From Lachnospiraceae bacterium (GTDB taxonomy: Bacteria > Bacillota > Clostridia > Lachnospirales > Lachnospiraceae): DNA of 51,166 bases. Below, piece by piece: positions 35,058-44,134 of this stretch. The notes below the pieces were generated by a model. That model ran no database searches. It saw only the letters and a program-made list of their open reading frames with translations, and was not told where the DNA came from. The stretch spans positions 1 through 51,166 of the forward strand of contig JAFSIQ010000023.1 of assembly GCA_017439675.1 (NCBI GenBank), read 5' to 3'. The first letter of the stretch is position 1. Each line of letters starts with the position of its first letter. Position numbers and translations under genes: made by a program.

Positions 35058-35750
35058 ATGATATATTTGTTAGAGGATGATGCAAGTATTCAGAATTTTG
35101 TAATGTATGCTTTACAGAATACCGGATTTGAAGCAGAAGGATTTGAGCGTCCTAGCGATTTTTGGAAACGATTAGAAGAGAAGGTTCCAGATTTGCTGCT
35201 ATTGGATATTATGCTACCGGAGGAAGACGGGCTTGAAATTTTGAAAAAGCTTCGTGCAGATAAGAGAACCAAAAAGCTGCCGATTATTTTGTTGACTGCA
35301 AAAAGTACGGAGTATGACAAGGTAATTGGTTTGGATTCCGGTGCAGATGACTATGTGGCAAAGCCGTTTAGCATGATGGAATTGATGTCCCGGATTAAAG
35401 CATTGCTCCGCAGGAGCGATATGACCACAGAAAAGGAAGATAGCTTCCACATTGGACCTCTTTATGTTAGTCTGTCCAAGCATGTGGTAAAGGTAAATGG
35501 AGAAGAAGTCACCACGCTTACCTATAAGGAGTTTGAGTTGTTATCCATGCTTTTGCAGAATCAGGAAATGGTATTTTCCAGAGACCAGATTCTACAGTCT
35601 ATCTGGGGCTATGACTTTGATGGAGAGAGCCGGACGGTAGATGTCCATGTGAGAACATTGCGGCAGAAGTTAGGAGACGCAGGAAGTCTGATAGAGACTG
35701 TTAGAGGATTTGGTTACAAATTAGGGCTCCCAGATGAAAAACAACAGTAG
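35058..35750 (+). CDS. phoP: Response regulator PhoP/PhoB (OmpR family)
   Basis: A 230-residue regulator. The receiver domain has acidic residues EDD near the N-terminus, the phosphoacceptor D50 in LLLLDIMLPEEDG, the switch Thr in LLTAK and Lys in DYVAKPF. The winged-helix DNA-binding domain includes TYKEFELLSML and SRTVDVHVRTLRQKLGD. Its place after pst-phoU and the two Pho-box-like arrays argue for control of phosphate genes. phoR follows after 8 nt. Confidence 0.9.
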   Translation: MIYLLEDDASIQNFVMYALQNTGFEAEGFERPSDFWKRLEEKVPDLLLLDIMLPEEDGLEILKKLRADKRTKKLPIILLTAKSTEYDKVIGLDSGADDYVAKPFSMMELMSRIKALLRRSDMTTEKEDSFHIGPLYVSLSKHVVKVNGEEVTTLTYKEFELLSMLLQNQEMVFSRDQILQSIWGYDFDGESRTVDVHVRTLRQKLGDAGSLIETVRGFGYKLGLPDEKQQ

Positions 35751-35758
35751 GAGATACA

Positions 35759-37543
35759 ATGGTAAAGAGAATTTTTAAGAGTACATTTGGTATATCTATG
35801 ATAACACTATTGATTGCCTATGGGATTATTGTAGGCATTTTGTATGATTATTTTGGAGATCAGATTGAACGGGAAATGAAAGCGGAAGCAGCGTATATTG
35901 CTTGTGGCATGGAGGTAGTAGGAGAAGAGTACTTAGAGGGCTTTCGCATCAATGGATATGTCAATAACGGAAGTGTTGAGAAGCATAAAAATCGTATCAC
36001 ATGGATTTCTCGCAACGGCGAGGTGTTGTATGACTCTAATGTGGATCAAGGAACCATGGAGAATCACGGAAATCGTCAGGAGGTAAAAGAAGCTCTGCAA
36101 AATGGTGAGGGGTATGAGGTGCGATATTCGGATACACTTAGGGAACAGACAGTGTATTATGCTGTTAAGCTGAAGGATGGTAGTGTTCTTCGATTGTCTA
36201 GCGCCTACAATACAGTATTTGCTATTTTGATTTCTATGCTACAGCCCACCGTAATATTGGTCATGGTAATTGTGTTGCTTTCTTATCATTTATCCAAACG
36301 TATGGCAAGGAATATTGTTAAGCCAATTAACAATTTGGATTTGATAAATGGAGAAATGGAAGAGGAGTATGAAGAAATGGTTCCACTTCTCAAACGTATT
36401 CGCAAACAGAATGTGTTGATTGAACGGCAGATGGATGACTTAAAGACGCAACAGGCCAAGTTTCAGACCCTCACAGAGCATATGAGGGAAGGTTTTCTAG
36501 TGCTAGATAAAAGGGAGAATATTCTTTCTTATAACGTAGCGGCAGTCGAATTGCTTGGAGCAGTGAAGGAGATGGATTATACAGGAGAGAATATTATTTC
36601 CTTTGACCGGCATAGGGAATTGAGGGAAGCAGTGAAGGAAGCAGTTTCCGGGAAGCGTAGTCAGAGAATGTTGGATAATGGAGAACGTATATATCGTATC
36701 GTGGCAAATCCCATTGTAATTGAAGAGGTGGTAAGGGATGAGACAAAGGCTCGATTGGCTCCAACAGGCGATCAGGTTCCAGAGGAACAGGTTGAGGGTG
36801 TTATTGTTATCATTTTGGATGAAACAGAGAAGGAAAAACGTGAACAGTTAAGAAGAGAGTTTAGTTCTAATGTGTCCCACGAATTGAAAACGCCTTTGAC
36901 TTCTATTTCAGGTATTGCGGAAATTATCATGAATGGAATTGTAAAGCCGGAGGATGTTTCCGGATTTGCAAAAAATATATATGAGGAAGCGGGAAGATTA
37001 GTAGGTCTTGTCAACGATATCATTTTCTTGTCGAAGCTAGATGAAGAATCCGCTTCCTATGTGGTGGAGGATATGAATTTGCTTGCTATGGCAAAACAGG
37101 TAAAGGAGCGATTGCAGATACCTTGTAAAGAAAAAAATGTTTCCATCCACATTATCGGAGAGGATGTGATTATGAAGGGGATTCCTTCTATGCTAGAAGA
37201 GGTTCTATATAATCTTTGTGATAATGCGATTAAGTACAATAAAATTGGTGGTAGAGTAGCAGTTACGATTCATCATTTTGAAGATATGGGTGTACAAAAA
37301 GTGTCTATTCAAGTTGAAGATACAGGAATCGGTGTTCCATTAGAGGACCAAGAGCGAGTATTTGAGCGTTTTTATCGCGTAGACAAAAGTCACTCTAGAG
37401 CTATTGGTGGTACTGGACTTGGTTTATCTATTGTAAAGCATGTGGTATTATTTCATCATGGTGATATTCAAATGGAGAGTAGGTTGGGTGAGGGTACGAC
37501 GATTAAGGTGATATTACCATTAGATTTTATGGCAGAGAAATAA
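35759..37543 (+). CDS. phoR: Phosphate sensor histidine kinase PhoR
   Basis: A 594-residue membrane kinase. It has an N-terminal membrane segment (ISMITLLIAYGIIVGILYDYF), an extracellular domain of about 130 residues, and a second membrane segment (ILVMVIVLLSYHL). A HAMP-like linker, a PAS domain, the HisKA box SSNVSHELKTPLTS (H374) and the ATPase with DNAIKYN, DTGIGVP and GGTGLGLSIVKH follow. This is the normal PhoR/ResE-type architecture. It is the partner of the upstream phoP. Confidence 0.9.
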   Translation: MVKRIFKSTFGISMITLLIAYGIIVGILYDYFGDQIEREMKAEAAYIACGMEVVGEEYLEGFRINGYVNNGSVEKHKNRITWISRNGEVLYDSNVDQGTMENHGNRQEVKEALQNGEGYEVRYSDTLREQTVYYAVKLKDGSVLRLSSAYNTVFAILISMLQPTVILVMVIVLLSYHLSKRMARNIVKPINNLDLINGEMEEEYEEMVPLLKRIRKQNVLIERQMDDLKTQQAKFQTLTEHMREGFLVLDKRENILSYNVAAVELLGAVKEMDYTGENIISFDRHRELREAVKEAVSGKRSQRMLDNGERIYRIVANPIVIEEVVRDETKARLAPTGDQVPEEQVEGVIVIILDETEKEKREQLRREFSSNVSHELKTPLTSISGIAEIIMNGIVKPEDVSGFAKNIYEEAGRLVGLVNDIIFLSKLDEESASYVVEDMNLLAMAKQVKERLQIPCKEKNVSIHIIGEDVIMKGIPSMLEEVLYNLCDNAIKYNKIGGRVAVTIHHFEDMGVQKVSIQVEDTGIGVPLEDQERVFERFYRVDKSHSRAIGGTGLGLSIVKHVVLFHHGDIQMESRLGEGTTIKVILPLDFMAEK

Positions 37544-37562
37544 ATATAGCAATAGAAGAAGA

Positions 37563-37612
37563 GGTATCCGTCAAAGAGTTGGTTGCAAATCAGCGATGGA
37601 TACCGCTTTTGT
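37563..37612 (+). terminator. Probable terminator after phoR
   Basis: The arms ggtatccgtc (37563-37572) and gatggatacc (37595-37604) pair with one G-U and are followed by gcttttgtttt. It lies between phoR and a converging gene. Confidence 0.55.
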
Positions 37613-37613
37613 T

Positions 37614-38105
37614 TTATAGATAGTCAATAAATTTAACTTTCTTAGATGTCTGTTCTGCAATGATATAAAAGTAATTGCCGGGACGTAGCTGGCCACTGCC
37701 TTTTGCAGCGGTAGAAATGGTTTTATCTGTAATCGTAAAATCATTTTTAAAAAAGTCATAATAAGCGAAAAAACAACGAGCAGAACTTCCGTATGTGCGA
37801 TTCAGTACATAGGCTTTTACCTTGTAAAGAATCTTTTTCTTTGAAACTCTGGCTTTATCACGAAGCATCAATGCAAGAATAACGACAGCAAATAGAATGC
37901 TTATGATGAAACCTATCATTATGTCGCCTTGGATACCTGCATAAACGAGACTAACTACAGCAATAAATGCCAATACAAGTATGCTGGATGAATTGGTTTT
38001 CTTCTTATATTCCTGAAGGTCCTCTGTGGTAAGCATTTGGCGGCTAGTAGCAGCAGCCAATTCTCTTTTGTGTTCCTCTGTAAGCTTGTCCCAAATTGTT
38101 GTCAT
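37614..38105 (-). CDS. Small two-TM membrane protein of unknown function
   Basis: A 163-residue protein with an N-terminal amphipathic stretch (TTIWDKLTEEHKRELAAATS), then two membrane segments close together (ILVLAFIAVVSLVYAGI and IGFIISILFAVVILALMLR). A soluble C-terminal domain with KAYVLNRTYGSSARCFFAYYD and PGNYFYIIAEQTSKKVKF follows. I do not recognise a family. GGAGGTG lies before the ATG, immediately after the argG terminator, so it may be expressed by read-through from argG or from a promoter inside argG. Confidence 0.8.
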   Translation of the reverse strand: MTTIWDKLTEEHKRELAAATSRQMLTTEDLQEYKKKTNSSSILVLAFIAVVSLVYAGIQGDIMIGFIISILFAVVILALMLRDKARVSKKKILYKVKAYVLNRTYGSSARCFFAYYDFFKNDFTITDKTISTAAKGSGQLRPGNYFYIIAEQTSKKVKFIDYL

Positions 38106-38119
38106 GACTTCACCTCCTC

Positions 38120-38152
38120 AAAAAAGAATGTGGTTCCGAAAAACCACATTCT
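38120..38152 (-). terminator. argG terminator touching the next SD
   Basis: On the minus strand an 11-bp stem (agaatgtggtt with aaccacattct, 38125-38135 and 38142-38152) is followed by five T's ending at 38120. The SD of the next gene (38113-38117) begins 2 nt later. Confidence 0.85.
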
Positions 38153-38162
38153 ATAATGTTTC

Positions 38163-39374
38163 TTATTTTCTCTCTGCATCAAGCATTGCACGAACCTTAG
38201 TAGAAAGACCGAATAAGTTGATGAATCCTTCTGCATCTCTGTGATCATATAAATCACCAGTTGTGAAGCTTGCTAAAGACTCAGAGTACAATGAGTATGG
38301 AGAAGTAGTACCAGCCTTGATGATGTTACCCTTGTAAAGCTTGAACTTCACTTCACCAGTTACGCGTTCCTGTGTAGACTCTACAAATGCCTGTAAAGCT
38401 TCACGGAGTGGTGACCACCATTTGCCTTCATATACAACGTCAGCGAACTTGTCACCGATTGTCTTCTTAAATGCTAATGTCTCACGGTCAAGGATTAACT
38501 CCTCTAACTGCTCGTGAGCCTCCATAAGGATGGTTCCACCAGGAGTCTCATAAACACCACGGGACTTCATACCTACAACACGGTTCTCAACGATATCTAC
38601 GATACCAACACCGTGTTTACCACCTAAGCGGTTTAACTCACGGATGATATCAGAAACCTTCATTTCCTTGCCATTTACTGACTTTGGCACACCTTTTTCA
38701 AATGTAAGTGTTACATACTCAGCCTCATCTGGAGCTTTCTCAGGATATGTACCAAGTACCAATAAATGATCGTAGTTTGGTTCGGCAGCTGGGTCCTCTA
38801 ATTCAAGACCCTCATGGCTGATGTGCCATAGGTTACGGTCACGGCTATAAGAAGAATCAGCGGAGAATGGTAAATCAATACCGTGTGCTCTACAATATTC
38901 AATCTCTTCCTCACGAGAGTTCATTGTCCATGAATCCTGTCTCCAAGCAGCAATAATCTTAAGCTCTGGACCAAATGCCTTAATGGCAAGCTCGAAACGA
39001 ACCTGATCATTACCCTTACCAGTAGCACCGTGGCAGATAGCAGTAGCACCCTCTTTGTGAGCGATATCTACTAACACCTTACCGATTAATGGTCTAGCCA
39101 TTGATGTACCTAACAAGTACTTGTTCTCATATACAGAACCAGCCTGTACGCAAGGAACAATATAGTCATCGCAGAATTCATCTACCACAACTAAGATATA
39201 GCACTTAGAAGCGCCAGATGCTTTTGCTCTTTCCTCTAATCCTTCTAATTCGCTTTCCTGTCCAACGTCGATACATACGCAGATTACTTCGTAGTCATAG
39301 TTTTCCTTTAACCAAGGAATGATAGCAGTTGTATCAAGACCGCCGGAGTAAGCTAAGATAACCTTTTCTTTCAT
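38163..39374 (-). CDS. argG: Argininosuccinate synthase ArgG
   Basis: A 403-residue enzyme that joins citrulline and aspartate using ATP. The N-terminal ATP pyrophosphatase loop is [31 protein letters not shown] and [20 protein letters not shown] are also diagnostic. The SD AAGGAGG is well placed. It is transcribed away from argC, with a promoter at 39443-39471. Confidence 0.97.
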   Translation of the reverse strand: MKEKVILAYSGGLDTTAIIPWLKENYDYEVICVCIDVGQESELEGLEERAKASGASKCYILVVVDEFCDDYIVPCVQAGSVYENKYLLGTSMARPLIGKVLVDIAHKEGATAICHGATGKGNDQVRFELAIKAFGPELKIIAAWRQDSWTMNSREEEIEYCRAHGIDLPFSADSSYSRDRNLWHISHEGLELEDPAAEPNYDHLLVLGTYPEKAPDEAEYVTLTFEKGVPKSVNGKEMKVSDIIRELNRLGGKHGVGIVDIVENRVVGMKSRGVYETPGGTILMEAHEQLEELILDRETLAFKKTIGDKFADVVYEGKWWSPLREALQAFVESTQERVTGEVKFKLYKGNIIKAGTTSPYSLYSESLASFTTGDLYDHRDAEGFINLFGLSTKVRAMLDAERK

Positions 39375-39442
39375 TGAAGAAATCCTCCTTAATAATTATG
39401 TAAAAATGATTTCAACCATTCATGTCTGAAACCCTATTGACT

Positions 39443-39471
39443 AATATACAACTAATAGGAATAATATGCAA
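39443..39471 (-). promoter_or_regulatory. Promoter of argG
   Basis: On the minus strand TTGCAT (39471-39466) and TATATT (39448-39443) are 17 nt apart. The ARG-box-like word at 39491-39503 lies 20 bp upstream of the -35. Confidence 0.65.
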
Positions 39472-39592
39472 GATACTTTTTCAAATATTATGAATAATAT
39501 TCGTTGGTCGTTTTTGTAGATAATTACTAGAGGTTTCATAAGAAATAGTAAATGACATCAATCTTGGTAATAAAAAAATATTGAAATAAATG

Positions 39593-39621
39593 TTGCATAA
39601 TATACATGAAATATGTATAAT
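39593..39621 (+). promoter_or_regulatory. Promoter of argC
   Basis: TTGCAT (39593-39598) and TATAAT (39616-39621) are 17 nt apart. A second start is possible from the extended -10 TGCTATAAT at 39698-39706. Confidence 0.65.
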
Positions 39622-39767
39622 TATAAAAACTTACACAGAAATAAGGAAGTACATATAGCGAAATCCCTTAATTTTACTATACATAAGAAGAAAACAGTGC
39701 TATAATACTAGTTTGGGTTTTGAGGAAAATAATGAGAAGATTACAATTAAGAAAGAAGGAAAAAGGC

Positions 39768-40808
39768 ATGATTAAAGTAGGTATTATCGGTTCGACCGGA
39801 TATGCAGGACAGGAATTAGTAAGATTATTATTAGGACATAAAGAAGCAGAAATCATATGGTATGGCTCTAGAAGCTATATTGATAAGAAATATTATGAAG
39901 TCTTTGGCAACATGTTTGAAATTGTGGATGCCAAGTGTTTGGATGACAATATGGAAGAGTTGGCAAGCAAGGCAGATGTGATTTTCACTGCAACGCCACA
40001 GGGATTATGCGCATCTTTAGTTAATGAAGATATTTTATCCAAGGTTAAGATTGTGGACTTAAGTGCAGACTTCCGTATCAAGGATGTGTCAGTTTATGAG
40101 AAGTGGTACGGTATCGAGCATAAGTCCCCAGAGTACATAGAGGAGGCTGTATATGGTCTCTGCGAGATTAACCGAGAGGATATTAAGGGTAAGCGTTTGG
40201 TTGCAAACCCAGGTTGCTATACCACATGTTCTATTCTCTCCCTTTATCCCTTGGTAAAAGAAGGAGTCATTGACCCTAATAGCATTATTATTGATGCCAA
40301 GTCTGGAACTTCGGGTGCAGGAAGAGGAGCCAAGATTAACAACTTATATTGTGAAGTAAATGAGAATATTAAGGCGTACGGTGTGACAAGTCATCGTCAT
40401 ACACCAGAGATTGAGGAGCAGCTTGGTTACGCTTGTGGTAAGGAAATTCTTTTGAACTTTACTCCGCATTTAGTACCTATGAACAGAGGTATTTTGGTTA
40501 CAGCCTATGGTAACCTCACAAAGAAATATACATACGAAGAGATTAAAGCAATCTATGACAAGTATTACAGGGAGGAATACTTTATCCGTGTACTTGACAA
40601 GGATGTATGCCCAGAAACACGTTGGGTAGAGGGAAGTAACTATGTGGATGTGAATTTTAAGATTGATGAGCGTACAGGACGTATTGTTGTCATGGGCGCG
40701 CTTGATAATCTTGTAAAGGGTGCAGCAGGTCAGGCGGTTCAGAATATGAACTTAATATTTGGATTGCCAGAAACAATGGGCTTAGAGCTTGCACCAATGT
40801 TCCCGTAA
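39768..40808 (+). CDS. argC: N-acetyl-gamma-glutamyl-phosphate reductase ArgC
   Basis: ATG 39768 gives MIKVGIIGSTGYAGQELVRL, the standard N-terminus, with AAGGAAAAAGG as SD; the frame extends upstream to TTG 39720 with a Lys/Arg-rich, non-homologous tail. The product is 346 residues. It reduces N-acetylglutamyl phosphate with NADPH. The Rossmann loop GSTGYAG and the catalytic Cys in VANPGCYTT (C150) are present, as is VTSHRHTPEIEEQL. argB follows, forming argC-argB; argJ is not in the window. Confidence 0.95.
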   Translation: MIKVGIIGSTGYAGQELVRLLLGHKEAEIIWYGSRSYIDKKYYEVFGNMFEIVDAKCLDDNMEELASKADVIFTATPQGLCASLVNEDILSKVKIVDLSADFRIKDVSVYEKWYGIEHKSPEYIEEAVYGLCEINREDIKGKRLVANPGCYTTCSILSLYPLVKEGVIDPNSIIIDAKSGTSGAGRGAKINNLYCEVNENIKAYGVTSHRHTPEIEEQLGYACGKEILLNFTPHLVPMNRGILVTAYGNLTKKYTYEEIKAIYDKYYREEYFIRVLDKDVCPETRWVEGSNYVDVNFKIDERTGRIVVMGALDNLVKGAAGQAVQNMNLIFGLPETMGLELAPMFP

Positions 40809-40883
40809 GTAATGGGTGCATGATTGAAATGAAATAGATACACACAAGAAATAAATGAGGAATCATAGAAAGAGGGAATGGAT

Positions 40884-41774
40884 ATGACAAACAATACACA
40901 GGATATGGACAAGGTGATTGAAAAGGCACAGACACTGATAGAGGCGTTACCATATATTCAGAAGTTCAATGGTAAGAAGGTTGTTGTAAAGTATGGCGGA
41001 AGTGCTATGTTAGATGAAGATTTGAAGCTTAATGTAATCAAGGATGTGGCATTGCTCAAGCTTATTGGTATGCAACCAATTATTGTTCACGGCGGTGGTA
41101 AGGAAATCAGCAAGTGGGTGGAAATGATTGGCAAGGAACCAGAGTTTATCAACGGCTTGCGTGTGACAGATGCAGAGACGATGGAAATTGCGGAGATGGT
41201 GCTTTCTAAGGTGAATAAGAGTCTTGTGCAAATGATGCAAAAGCTAGGGTTAAATGCAGTTGGTATCAGCGGTAAGGATGCAGGACTTATGACAGTAACC
41301 AAGAAGTTGGCAGGCGGCAAAGATATCGGTTTTGTAGGTGAGGTTCAGTCTGTTCATGCAAAGCTTCTTGATACCTTGTTAGAAAATGATTTTATTCCAG
41401 TAATTGCACCGATTGGTTCTTCGGAAGAATTTGAAAGCTATAATATTAACGCAGATGACGCTGCCTGTGCAGTTGCAAAGGCAATTTCTGCAGAGAAGCT
41501 AGTATTCCTTACAGATATTGAAGGAGTATTTATGGACCCAATGGATAAATCAACCTTGATTTCTGAAATGCATATTTCTGAGGCGAAGGAGTTTATCGAT
41601 AAGGGTATTGTAGGTGGAGGTATGCTACCAAAGCTTACAAATTGTATTGAAGCTATTGAGCAGGGTGTATCCAGAGTCCATATCTTAGATGGTCGCGTAA
41701 AGCACTGTTTATTATTGGAATTCTTTACAGAAAAAGGTATTGGAACCGCCATTTTAAATGAGCCATTATTTTAA
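40884..41774 (+). CDS. argB: N-acetylglutamate kinase ArgB
   Basis: ATG 40884 has GAGGGA 7 nt upstream; ATG 40878, also in frame, is too close to the SD. The product is 296 residues. It phosphorylates N-acetylglutamate. Typical motifs are [43 protein letters not shown] and FLTDIEGVF. The N-terminal helix before the core suggests the arginine-sensitive hexameric type, so feedback inhibition is likely. The stop codon overlaps the left arm of a 19-bp inverted repeat. Confidence 0.95.
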   Translation: MTNNTQDMDKVIEKAQTLIEALPYIQKFNGKKVVVKYGGSAMLDEDLKLNVIKDVALLKLIGMQPIIVHGGGKEISKWVEMIGKEPEFINGLRVTDAETMEIAEMVLSKVNKSLVQMMQKLGLNAVGISGKDAGLMTVTKKLAGGKDIGFVGEVQSVHAKLLDTLLENDFIPVIAPIGSSEEFESYNINADDAACAVAKAISAEKLVFLTDIEGVFMDPMDKSTLISEMHISEAKEFIDKGIVGGGMLPKLTNCIEAIEQGVSRVHILDGRVKHCLLLEFFTEKGIGTAILNEPLF

Positions 41775-41890
41775 AAGGTATGCTTTGTGCTATACCCACA
41801 ATGTAACGAGTGTCATACGAACAAAACAAACCATCGCAGGCACGTTCGCATAACACCATTTACGATAACACAGCACAAAGCATACCTTTT
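41773..41890 (+). repeat. 118-bp element with perfect 19-bp inverted ends
   Basis: aaaaggtatgctttgtgct (41773-41791) is exactly repeated in inverted form at 41872-41890. Inside, gtgtcatacgaac and gttcgcataacac (about 41810-41854) also pair in part, so the whole element folds into one long hairpin. It may be a terminator of argCB, a small RNA, or a MITE-like insertion; no target duplication is visible. Confidence 0.75.
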
Positions 41891-41923
41891 ATGTGTATTA
41901 GTGATAGAAAGTGGGAAAATACG

Positions 41924-43276
41924 ATGAATAGAAAGAAAATTGCATGGTTGCTTGTGGTTGTCATGTTGTGTAGTGCGCTTTGTGGATGTGGTGAGAATCA
42001 AAAGAGGGATGACAAAGAGTCTGCACAGCCAGTGAATTACGACAATTTGATGGAACAGTGGAGTCAACAGGTGGATGTGGAATCCGATGTTCTGACTTGT
42101 TGGTATACAGATGAGGCTGATAAAGCGTGGCTTGAAAGCTCTGCAAAGAAGTTTGAGAAGGAGTATGCAGCCAAGGTCAATCTCGTATATTACGATGGCA
42201 TCAGCCTATTTGAAGATATGAATCAGGCGAATCAAAAGGAGGAAGGTCCGGATTTGTATCTCTTAGGTAATGACCAGCTTCAGATTGCCACCCAGAGTGG
42301 ATTAGCGGAGGAGCTTTCCTGGTTGCAGGAAGAGTACTTTTTAGAAACTTATTCCGAGGTGGCAAGAAAGGCTACTAATTATCAGGGAAAACAATATGGT
42401 TATCCGCTATATTTTGACACCTATTGTCTGGTATATGACGCCAATTTGTTGGAGACAGCACCAGCATCTATTGAGGATATTATTACATTCCTGGATGCCT
42501 ATGAGGATACCGGTTCCACAAAGGCGGTATTTCGATGGGATGTAGCAGACCCGTATATCAATTCCATGTTTCTTGGTTCTTACGCTAATTTGTTTGGAGA
42601 AAATGGAGATGAGCCAGAATCATTTACAATTAATAATGAGCAGTGTATTGCTACCATGGAGTATTTCCAGTCATTAAGCGCATATCTCTGGATGGACAAG
42701 GACAACATTTCTCATGATACGGTTATGAATCGTATTAAAGACGGAACCTTGGTGCTTGGACTTTGTAAGTCGGATATGTTACCAGATTTGTATACAATGC
42801 AGGAAGAAAGCGTAAGTACTACAGAGCAGGATGTAGCAGGAGAAGCTTCTGGCGAAGCAACGGAGGCAGAAATGGATAACGTTCAGACAACAAATTACCA
42901 GATATCCTATGTTCCGAGTCTTACTGCAGAACTGTCTTCTACGTCATTTTCTACTACCTACAGTGCGTTTGTGAATCCATATGGAAAGAACAATGTCCTT
43001 GCCAATATGTTTGGCTTGTATCTGAGTATATCTTGCGGGGAAAATCAGTTTGAGACTAGTGGAAAGTTACCGGTGGTAGAGCCAAAGGATGGTTTAGATG
43101 ATGTAAAAAAGGTGGTATACGCACAATATCGCAACTCTAAGCCTGTGCCAAAGGTTGTTGTACTGGGAGATTATCTGACAGAAAGCGCTATTGCTTTTGA
43201 TGCTATTTGGGAAGGAAATGACGTTACAGAGCAATTAAATCAATTACAACAGACGATGGAAGAAAAAATACAGTAA
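41924..43276 (+). CDS. Solute-binding lipoprotein (extracellular family 1)
   Basis: ATG 41924 begins MNRKKIAWLLVVVMLCSAL followed by the lipobox CGC; the longer frame would start inside the inverted-repeat element. The 450-residue mature fold resembles family 1 sugar-binding proteins, with VLTCWYTDEADKAWLESSAK, EGPDLYLLGNDQLQIATQSG and YGYPLYFDTYCLVYDANLL. An acidic, Thr/Glu-rich insertion near residues 295-325 is unusual. No permease or ATPase genes are adjacent, so the ligand is unknown and the protein may serve a transporter encoded elsewhere. Confidence 0.85.
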   Translation: MNRKKIAWLLVVVMLCSALCGCGENQKRDDKESAQPVNYDNLMEQWSQQVDVESDVLTCWYTDEADKAWLESSAKKFEKEYAAKVNLVYYDGISLFEDMNQANQKEEGPDLYLLGNDQLQIATQSGLAEELSWLQEEYFLETYSEVARKATNYQGKQYGYPLYFDTYCLVYDANLLETAPASIEDIITFLDAYEDTGSTKAVFRWDVADPYINSMFLGSYANLFGENGDEPESFTINNEQCIATMEYFQSLSAYLWMDKDNISHDTVMNRIKDGTLVLGLCKSDMLPDLYTMQEESVSTTEQDVAGEASGEATEAEMDNVQTTNYQISYVPSLTAELSSTSFSTTYSAFVNPYGKNNVLANMFGLYLSISCGENQFETSGKLPVVEPKDGLDDVKKVVYAQYRNSKPVPKVVVLGDYLTESAIAFDAIWEGNDVTEQLNQLQQTMEEKIQ

Positions 43277-43291
43277 CTGGAAATGCTATAT

Positions 43292-43340
43292 AAAGGGAAG
43301 AAAACACAGAGAAGAGGAGATTGTGTTTTCTTCCTTTTCT
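43292..43340 (+). terminator. Intrinsic terminator
   Basis: The arms aaagggaagaaaacaca (43292-43308) and tgtgttttcttcctttt (43322-43338) pair almost completely and end in T's, just after the lipoprotein gene. Confidence 0.85.
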
Positions 43341-43398
43341 AATGCATATTAGAATAAAAAATAGTTTCTTAAGAAAAGATGAACTTGCAAAAAAGATG

Positions 43399-43427
43399 TT
43401 GTAAATTTAGTTTTTTTTCGGTATGAT
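43399..43427 (+). promoter_or_regulatory. Promoter of the comEA-like gene
   Basis: TTGTAA (43399-43404) and TATGAT (43422-43427) are 17 nt apart. A short palindrome cggtat/ataccg (43419-43434) overlaps the -10 and could be an operator. Confidence 0.6.
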
Positions 43428-43504
43428 GATACCGTACGCAAATTTCATTTTATATAGGAACACTCTGTGTATTCGTGAAAGCGATAATAGAGGAGTGTGG
43501 AAAA

Positions 43505-44077
43505 TTGAATAAACGAATCATACTATTTTTTTTGATGGGAATGCTATTGACAGGATGTTCAAAGACAGAAACGGTAATGAGTGCTTCAAAGTCAACGGAC
43601 GACACTAGTGGTTTGGAGAGTGCAATAGAAGAGGACGCAGAAACCAACACACGAGTATCTAGCGACAGTGAAATTTATGTTTATGTATGTGGAGAGGTAC
43701 TTACACCAGGAGTATATCCATTACAGGAAAATGCTCGCATATGTGATGCGCTTGCAAAAGCAGGTGGTGTTACCAAAGAGGGGAACCCGGAAGCACTCAA
43801 TCAGGCGCAGTGTGTGGAGGATGGGCAGACCATATATGTTCCAAGTATATATGAAACTACTGAAAATCAAGCCGAAGAGGACGGGCTAGTTGATATCAAT
43901 GTTGCAGATAAGGCTACATTTATGACCTTACCAGGGATTGGTGAGTCAAAGGCGGCGTTGATTGTGGAGTACAGAGAGGAACATGGCAGATTTCAATCCA
44001 TTGAAGACTTGATGGACATTCCGGGAATCAAAGAAGGGGTATTTAACAAGATAAAGGATTATATCAAGGTGTCTTAA
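43505..44077 (+). CDS. comEA: ComEA-like DNA-binding lipoprotein (SLBB + HhH)
   Basis: TTG 43505 is chosen because it gives a compact signal peptide, MNKRIILFFLMGMLLTGC, with GAGGAG-like SD bases at 43490-43496; the frame extends to GTG 43475. The product is 190 residues. After the lipobox comes a Ser/Glu/Asp-rich linker, an SLBB domain (IYVYVCGEVLTPGVYPL) and a helix-hairpin-helix pair (DINVADKATFMTLPGIGESKAALIVEYREE). ComEA binds incoming DNA during transformation. The lipid anchor is unusual, as Bacillus ComEA has a membrane helix. comEC lies 3.1 kb downstream on the same strand. Confidence 0.85.
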   Translation: MNKRIILFFLMGMLLTGCSKTETVMSASKSTDDTSGLESAIEEDAETNTRVSSDSEIYVYVCGEVLTPGVYPLQENARICDALAKAGGVTKEGNPEALNQAQCVEDGQTIYVPSIYETTENQAEEDGLVDINVADKATFMTLPGIGESKAALIVEYREEHGRFQSIEDLMDIPGIKEGVFNKIKDYIKVS

Positions 44078-44134
44078 TATAGTCCGATGACACAGTGTAG
44101 AAATGGGAAATGAATAGATTTAAGGAGAGTCAGA

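Larger units (their letters stand above)
39375..39767. other. 393-bp argG-argC divergent intergenic region
   Basis: The stretch holds the argG promoter (minus), an imperfect ARG-box-like word TGAATAATATTCG (39491-39503), an argC promoter (39593-39621) and an extended -10 (39698-39706). I see no gene in it. Confidence 0.7.
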
